Shown here piece by piece: positions 4,388 to 8,366 of a stretch of DNA of 8,366 nucleotides. The stretch lies in the NCBI GenBank assembly GCA_031553195.1, contig JAVBLV010000097.1, positions 1-8,366 of the forward strand, in the 5' to 3' direction. This DNA comes from JAVBLV01 sp031553195 (GTDB lineage Bacteria > Bacteroidota > Bacteroidia > Bacteroidales > P3). Within the stretch, counting starts at the first letter, position 1. The number at the start of each line of letters is the position of its first letter. Both the position numbers and the translations under genes were made by a program. The notes beneath the pieces were generated by a model. It searched no databases and was not told where the DNA came from. It saw nothing but the letters and a program-made list of their open reading frames with translations.

Positions 4388-6199
4388 TTATTCAAAAGTC
4401 TGCATATTACGTAATTTTTGATACACGCCTTCTTTCCTGATTAATTCGGCATGCGAGCCTTTTTGTACAATTTCGCCTTTATCCATTACAATAATCTGAT
4501 CTGCATTTTGAATTGTCGATAAACGATGGGCAATTACGATAGATGTACGGTTTTTCATGATTTCATATAATGAATTCTGAACAAGTCGTTCCGACTCGGT
4601 GTCGAGCGCCGAAGTCGCTTCGTCCAAAATCAAGATAGGCGCATTTTTTAATACGGCGCGGGCAATACTGATTCGTTGACGTTGTCCGCCCGAAAGTTTT
4701 CCTCCCCGATCTCCGATTTGGGTATGGTAACCTTGTTTCATTTTGCTGATAAATTCATGCGCGTTGGCTACTTTTGCCGCTTGAACAATTTCTTCTTCAG
4801 TCGCTTCCGGAATCCCTAATGCAATATTATTCAGAATGGTATCATTAAATAAGATGGTGTCTTGCGTAACGAAGCTAATTAAATTCCGGATGGACTTTAA
4901 CGATAAATCTTTCACATTTTTTCCATCAATTAAAACTTCTCCCGAGCTACAATCGTAAAAACGGGCAATCAAATCAACCAATGTCGATTTTCCTGCTCCG
5001 GAAGGGCCGACCAACGCAATCGATTGTCCTTTGGGAATAATGAGATTGATCTTGCTTAATACAATGTCTCCTTTTTCATAAGAAAAAGAAACATCTTTAA
5101 ATTCAATATTGCTATTAAAAGAATGAATTTGAATACTTCCCTCTTTATCCTGTATTTGTTCTTTTTCGGAGAATATTTCCGTAATCCTGTTTATAATGCC
5201 TTTTCCTTTTCTCAGATTGTAGAATGAAGTGGAAATATCTTTTATGGGATTGATAATGGTGGCAAATAATATTATATAAACCACAAATATCGACGGCGTA
5301 AAAGTAGAATTTTCGGCGAGAACCAGATGGGAACCGAATAATAATACGATAATTACCATGAAATTACCAAGAAAATCGCTTACCGGAGAGGCCAGATCAA
5401 CCCGCCGGTATATGGCGTTTCTTAACCGGGTGTATGATTTATTATGACGTTGGAACCGGGAATTAAAGAATTGGATAGATGTATAGGCTTTTATAATGCG
5501 CAATCCGCTGATGGTTTCTTCCGCTAAAAAAAGCAACAGCGAATTTTTTTGTTGCATGTGTAAAGACTTTCTTCGGAGTTTTCTCGAAATACGAGAGATT
5601 AAGAAGGCTCCCAAAGGTAAGAAAAGCAATACAAAGGCAGTGAGAATCGGGTTGATATATAATAAGGCGGCTATGTAAAAGATAACGGTTATCAAGGCAA
5701 GAACGGCCTGATGGTAGGATCTTAAAACGGCTTCGTCATATTCGATAAGATCGTTGCTGAAACGGGAAACGAGGTCTCCTTTACGGCTTTTTCCATAAAA
5801 GGAAAGGGATAATCTGAGTACCTTGTCGTATAGATCGTTGCGGATATTTCTTACAACTTTGGCGCGCAATGCAACCATTACCCTTGACGATAAATAGCCA
5901 AAAATATTTTTTAAAGAATACAAGGTGAATAAGATGAGGGAAAAATACAAAAGCGCTTTGGATTTTCCCATTGAAATAAGCCAGTCGTAGATATAACCCG
6001 ACGCCTGATTTAAAGCAGAGGCATTGCCTCCTGCAACAGACGCTTTTGAGTCTAAAGGGAAAAGGAGTTTTACAAAATCATTGACCGATAATATGGTGCA
6101 AAGCATAAACATTACCGAGAGAATACTGAGTAAAATATACAAAACCACCTGTCCCCAAAAAGGTTTTAAATAGTTGATCGTAAATTTTCCCGTATTCAT
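4388..6199 (-). CDS. MsbA-like ABC exporter, fused permease and ATPase
   Basis: A 603-residue half-transporter of the type IV ABC exporter class, which works as a homodimer in the inner membrane. Six membrane segments lie at about 18-40, 82-104, 164-183, 184-203, 276-295 and 303-320, matching PF00664. The ATPase domain (PF00005) runs from about 365: GPSGAGKST Walker A at 398-406, Q-loop Gln446 in VTQDTILF, signature LSGGQRQR at 502-509, Walker B ILILDE at 522-527, D-loop SALD at 530-533, and H-loop His558 in IAHRLST. All catalytic residues are intact. The first periplasmic loop (about 48-80) is fairly long and Ala/Ser/Gly-rich. Lipid A-core flipping by MsbA is the best-known role of this subfamily, but drug, peptide or lipid exporters look alike and no substrate can be read here. 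It follows purB by 274 bp in the same direction. No Shine-Dalgarno sequence or consensus promoter is visible. Confidence 0.9.
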   Translation of the reverse strand: MNTGKFTINYLKPFWGQVVLYILLSILSVMFMLCTILSVNDFVKLLFPLDSKASVAGGNASALNQASGYIYDWLISMGKSKALLYFSLILFTLYSLKNIFGYLSSRVMVALRAKVVRNIRNDLYDKVLRLSLSFYGKSRKGDLVSRFSNDLIEYDEAVLRSYHQAVLALITVIFYIAALLYINPILTAFVLLFLPLGAFLISRISRKLRRKSLHMQQKNSLLLFLAEETISGLRIIKAYTSIQFFNSRFQRHNKSYTRLRNAIYRRVDLASPVSDFLGNFMVIIVLLFGSHLVLAENSTFTPSIFVVYIILFATIINPIKDISTSFYNLRKGKGIINRITEIFSEKEQIQDKEGSIQIHSFNSNIEFKDVSFSYEKGDIVLSKINLIIPKGQSIALVGPSGAGKSTLVDLIARFYDCSSGEVLIDGKNVKDLSLKSIRNLISFVTQDTILFNDTILNNIALGIPEATEEEIVQAAKVANAHEFISKMKQGYHTQIGDRGGKLSGGQRQRISIARAVLKNAPILILDEATSALDTESERLVQNSLYEIMKNRTSIVIAHRLSTIQNADQIIVMDKGEIVQKGSHAELIRKEGVYQKLRNMQTFE

Positions 6200-6473
6200 A
6201 AAAGCAGATTTGTTTGTTTTATATCATTTATAATTAGTGCGTTAGCTTTATATCGACAAAATGCCATTTGGAAACAATCGTTCAGAAAGTCAGAATATAA
6301 TAACTGCTAAGTGTGCGAAGATTTTACGTGAAGAACGATAAAACAAATTTTGTTTAGCGACCTTTGCGCCTTCTTTGCGAACTTGGCTGTTATAGTTTTT
6401 AAATGGCCATCAAAAAATCGAACATTTTTACCATGCAAATGGGAAGAAGATTCCGGTAAATTCCTTAATCCTG
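6200..6473. other. purB to ABC-exporter spacer with dyad and CTTTGCG repeats
   Basis: Non-coding spacer. It has a dyad AAACAAA-T-TTTGTTT at 6341-6355, and beside it CTTTGCG twice at 6362-6368 and 6373-6379, an 11-bp period. CTTTGCG-type strings occur as degenerate intergenic repeats in many bacteria as far as I recall. There is no convincing terminator for purB: the only candidate is a weak AAAAAT/ATTTTT hairpin near 6413-6430. Read-through from purB into the exporter is possible. Confidence 0.45.
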
Positions 6474-7829
6474 TTATTTCTTTCCATACACGCCCACATA
6501 ATTATGGGGAGTTATTTGTTTGATGCGATGCTTGGTTTGTTCGTCGATTTGAAGGGTTTCCACAAATTTTGCAATGGTTTCTTCGTTTACTTTTTCATGG
6601 GTGCGCGTAAGTTCCTTTAAGGCCTCGTAAGGATTGGGGTAACCAACGCTGCGCAAAATGGTTTGAATGCCTTCTGCAACAACGGCCCAATTATTTTCCA
6701 AATCGTTAGATAAAGCTTCTTTATTTAATAACAACTTATTAACTCCTTTTTCAATGGAACGCAACGAAATCAATATATGAGCAATAGGTGTTCCGATATT
6801 GCGGCTCACTGTAGAATCGGTTAAATCCCGTTGCAAACGCGAAACGGGAAGTTTTGCCGAAAGATGTTCCAATATTGCATTCGCCATGCCTAAGTTGCCT
6901 TCCGCATTCTCGAAGTCAATCGGGTTTACTTTATGCGGCATGGCCGATGACCCGACTTCGCCGGCTTTTATCTGCTGCTTGAAATATTCCATAGAGATGT
7001 ATGTCCACATATCCCTGCAAAAATCAATCAATATCGTATTGATTCTTTTCAGATTATCGAAGTAAGCCGACATGTTATCGTAGTTCTCTATTTGAGTGGT
7101 ATATAACAAACGCTCCAAGGATAAATGTTCCGAAACGAAATTATTGGCAAACTCTACCCAGTTTACTTGGGGGTAAGCAACCACATGCGCGTTGAAGTTT
7201 CCCGTCGCGCCTCCGAACTTTGCAGAGAATGGAATATGATTAAAATAATTAAGCTGATTTGCCAAACGGTAAACAAAAACTTGTATCTCTTTGCCTAACA
7301 CGGTTGGCGACGCCGGTTGTCCGTGCGTATGCGCCAACATCGGCACATCTTTCCATTCCTCCGCTTTTTCCAATAGCAGACTTACAATCTGCTGGAGGGC
7401 AGGTAAGAGCGTTTCTTCATGACAATCTTTCATGGAACAGGGAACGGCGGTGTTGTTAATGTCTTGAGAAGTCAAACCAAAATGAATAAACTCTTTATAC
7501 GGTTCCAAACCCAATTTGTCGAAGCGGCGCTTAAGGAAGTACTCCACCGCTTTTACATCGTGGTTAGTGGTCTTCTCTATTTCTTTTACTTCCTCTGCAT
7601 CGGCTTCTGAAAAGCGTTTATAGATTTCGGTTAAGTTTTCATACAACGTTTTATCAAATGAAGCCAATTGAGGCAAAGGAATTTCGCATAGAGCAATAAA
7701 GTATTCAATTTCAACTCTTACCCTGTAACGAATCAAAGCCGCTTCGGAAAAATATTTTGATAAAACAGCCGTTTGTTTTGCATAACGCCCGTCAATTGGC
7801 GAGATGGCTTGTAAAGAAAAGTTATTCAT
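6474..7829 (-). CDS. purB: Adenylosuccinate lyase
   Basis: A 451-residue cytoplasmic enzyme of the fumarase/aspartase superfamily. It removes fumarate from SAICAR to give AICAR and from adenylosuccinate to give AMP, so it acts twice in purine synthesis. The sequence is of the E. coli type (about 456 residues) and spans lyase_1 (PF00206) and the ASL C-terminal domain (PF08328). Landmarks are SPIDGRYA at 10-17; KTTNHDVKAVEYF at 86-98; FGLTSQDINNTA at 117-128; AHTHGQPASPT at 166-176 with the catalytic His of THGQPA at 169; KFGGATGNFNAH at 204-215; and the superfamily signature GSSAMPHKVNP at 293-303 with the mobile-loop catalytic serine at 294-295, followed by LQRDLTDSTVSRN at 332-344. All active-site blocks are intact. 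The start fits the family N-terminus. A palindromic repeat lies 13 bp upstream of the ATG; no consensus promoter or Shine-Dalgarno sequence is seen. Confidence 0.97.
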   Translation of the reverse strand: MNNFSLQAISPIDGRYAKQTAVLSKYFSEAALIRYRVRVEIEYFIALCEIPLPQLASFDKTLYENLTEIYKRFSEADAEEVKEIEKTTNHDVKAVEYFLKRRFDKLGLEPYKEFIHFGLTSQDINNTAVPCSMKDCHEETLLPALQQIVSLLLEKAEEWKDVPMLAHTHGQPASPTVLGKEIQVFVYRLANQLNYFNHIPFSAKFGGATGNFNAHVVAYPQVNWVEFANNFVSEHLSLERLLYTTQIENYDNMSAYFDNLKRINTILIDFCRDMWTYISMEYFKQQIKAGEVGSSAMPHKVNPIDFENAEGNLGMANAILEHLSAKLPVSRLQRDLTDSTVSRNIGTPIAHILISLRSIEKGVNKLLLNKEALSNDLENNWAVVAEGIQTILRSVGYPNPYEALKELTRTHEKVNEETIAKFVETLQIDEQTKHRIKQITPHNYVGVYGKK

Positions 7830-7842
7830 AACTATTTACTGG

Positions 7843-7878
7843 GCCCCTAAATCCCCCAAAGGGGGACTTAATAGAGGG
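7843..7878. repeat. Palindromic intergenic repeat, copy 2
   Basis: This block starts GCCCCTAAATC and has a hairpin TCCCCC (7852-7857) with GGGGGA (7861-7866) around loop AAA, then CTTAA. It matches copy 1 at 3956-3988 apart from small paired deletions. It lies 13 bp upstream of the purB ATG, in the same orientation to its gene as copy 1. The flanks ATTTACTGG (7834-7842) and ATTTATTGG (7879-7887) match at 8 of 9 bases, possibly a decayed target-site duplication around a 36-bp insert. Confidence 0.65.
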
Positions 7879-7887
7879 ATTTATTGG

Positions 7888-8185
7888 TTTAGTTGTTAAT
7901 AATCAATATTTTAAATATAAATTTGACATGGCTAATCACAGAGTATTCATTTCTTAGGGAAATTTTGAATCAATGCAAAATTCCAGTGGAGAGAAAGTAT
8001 TAGTATAAACATACTCTTACTCTATATCCCAAATGAAAAATCTTCATACCGGCTAAACAAAATAACTTGCCTGTTGAATCTATAATGATAATCCATAAAT
8101 GATTTGATTTCATTATCAGCCTATTTTCAATAGAGGACTTCGAACAGAATTTTGTTTTAACATCTATGCTTCTAATTTTTCTTAA
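7888..8185. other. AT-rich intergenic region upstream of purB
   Basis: About 300 bp without a credible gene on either strand. The one structure noted is TGATAAT (8086-8092) pairing with ATTATCA (8112-8118) across a 19-nt loop. No minus-strand TAnnTTTG box facing purB is found, so the purB promoter is either non-consensus here or to the right of the window. Confidence 0.5.
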
Positions 8186-8189
8186 CGCT

Positions 8190-8357
8190 GCCTGTGGTAG
8201 GCCATTATTGGCTTTGCTTTATTCAGACTGCGTTAGCCCGTCAAACGCCATGCGTAGCATACCTTTGCGAGGATTTTCCGTTCAAGCGCAGCCGATAGGC
8301 GGAGCGCGTTTAAATCCTCAAGCCGTTTTTGATTCTTTTTGAGGCTTCAAAAAGAAT
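8190..8357. other. GC-richer block of successive inverted repeats; possible dispersed repeat or structured RNA
   Basis: Six inverted repeats follow one another: GCCT/AGGC (8190-8202); GCCA/TGGC (8201-8212, exclusive with the first); GCGTT/AACGC (8230-8248); ATGC/GCAT (8250-8260); GAGGATTT (8269-8276) with AAATCCTC (8312-8319), enclosing GCGC/GCGC and GCC-GATA-GGC; and an 11-bp perfect stem ATTCTTTTTGA (8332-8342) with TCAAAAAGAAT (8347-8357) around GGCT. The base composition is more GC-rich than the adjoining spacer. All reading frames are broken. The last hairpin could be a terminator for a transcript entering from the right. Identity is unknown; it may continue past the window edge. Confidence 0.4.
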
Positions 8358-8366
8358 AGAAAGAAA

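Noticed and set aside
6413..6430. AAAAAT/ATTTTT hairpin as purB terminator
   Set aside because: The stem has no G or C, and no separate U run follows it, so it is too weak to call.
7918..7925. Plus-strand TAAATTTG resembling a -7 box
   Set aside because: The only TTG upstream is 22 nt away without the full TTTG, the DNA is very AT-rich, and downstream there is only a nine-codon frame.

Overview
The window looks like chromosome of a Bacteroidota bacterium, most likely order Bacteroidales. The evidence is low GC, near absence of Shine-Dalgarno sequences, promoter boxes of the TTTG / TAnnTTTG type that this phylum uses, a PorT-type outer-membrane barrel, an OmpA-type lipoprotein, and a palindromic intergenic repeat (CCCCTAAATC...GGGG) that I recall as widespread in the phylum. 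Genus cannot be fixed from the sequence alone.

Every gene supported here lies on the minus strand, so transcription runs right to left. In that order: adenylosuccinate lyase PurB (7829-6474); an MsbA-like ABC exporter with fused membrane and ATPase domains (6199-4388); a 449-bp repeat-rich spacer; exonuclease III Xth (3938-3150) followed after 13 bp by an OmpA-domain lipoprotein (3136-2198), an obvious two-gene operon; a PorT-family beta-barrel (2108-1443) with its own promoter box and a strong terminator; a cytidylate-kinase-like P-loop protein (1118-489), closed by a hairpin with a 21-bp perfect stem; and, past a good promoter at 142-112, the first 13 codons of a further gene cut by the left edge.

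The genes are mostly core functions: purine synthesis, DNA repair, probable lipid or envelope export, and envelope anchoring. They do not form one pathway. The unusual material is in the spacers. Upstream of xth there is a candidate 95-bp inserted element flanked by an exact 12-bp direct repeat that includes the xth start codon, a 6-copy octamer repeat, and a 15-16-copy heptamer repeat. A sister copy of the palindrome inside that element sits just upstream of purB, again between short (imperfect) direct repeats, and the two copies differ in a way that keeps the stem paired. The leftmost spacer has a degenerate 45-bp tandem repeat beside the long terminator hairpin. The right edge ends in a GC-richer block of successive inverted repeats with no credible ORF. 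I see no CRISPR array, tRNA, rRNA, transposase gene or defence system.
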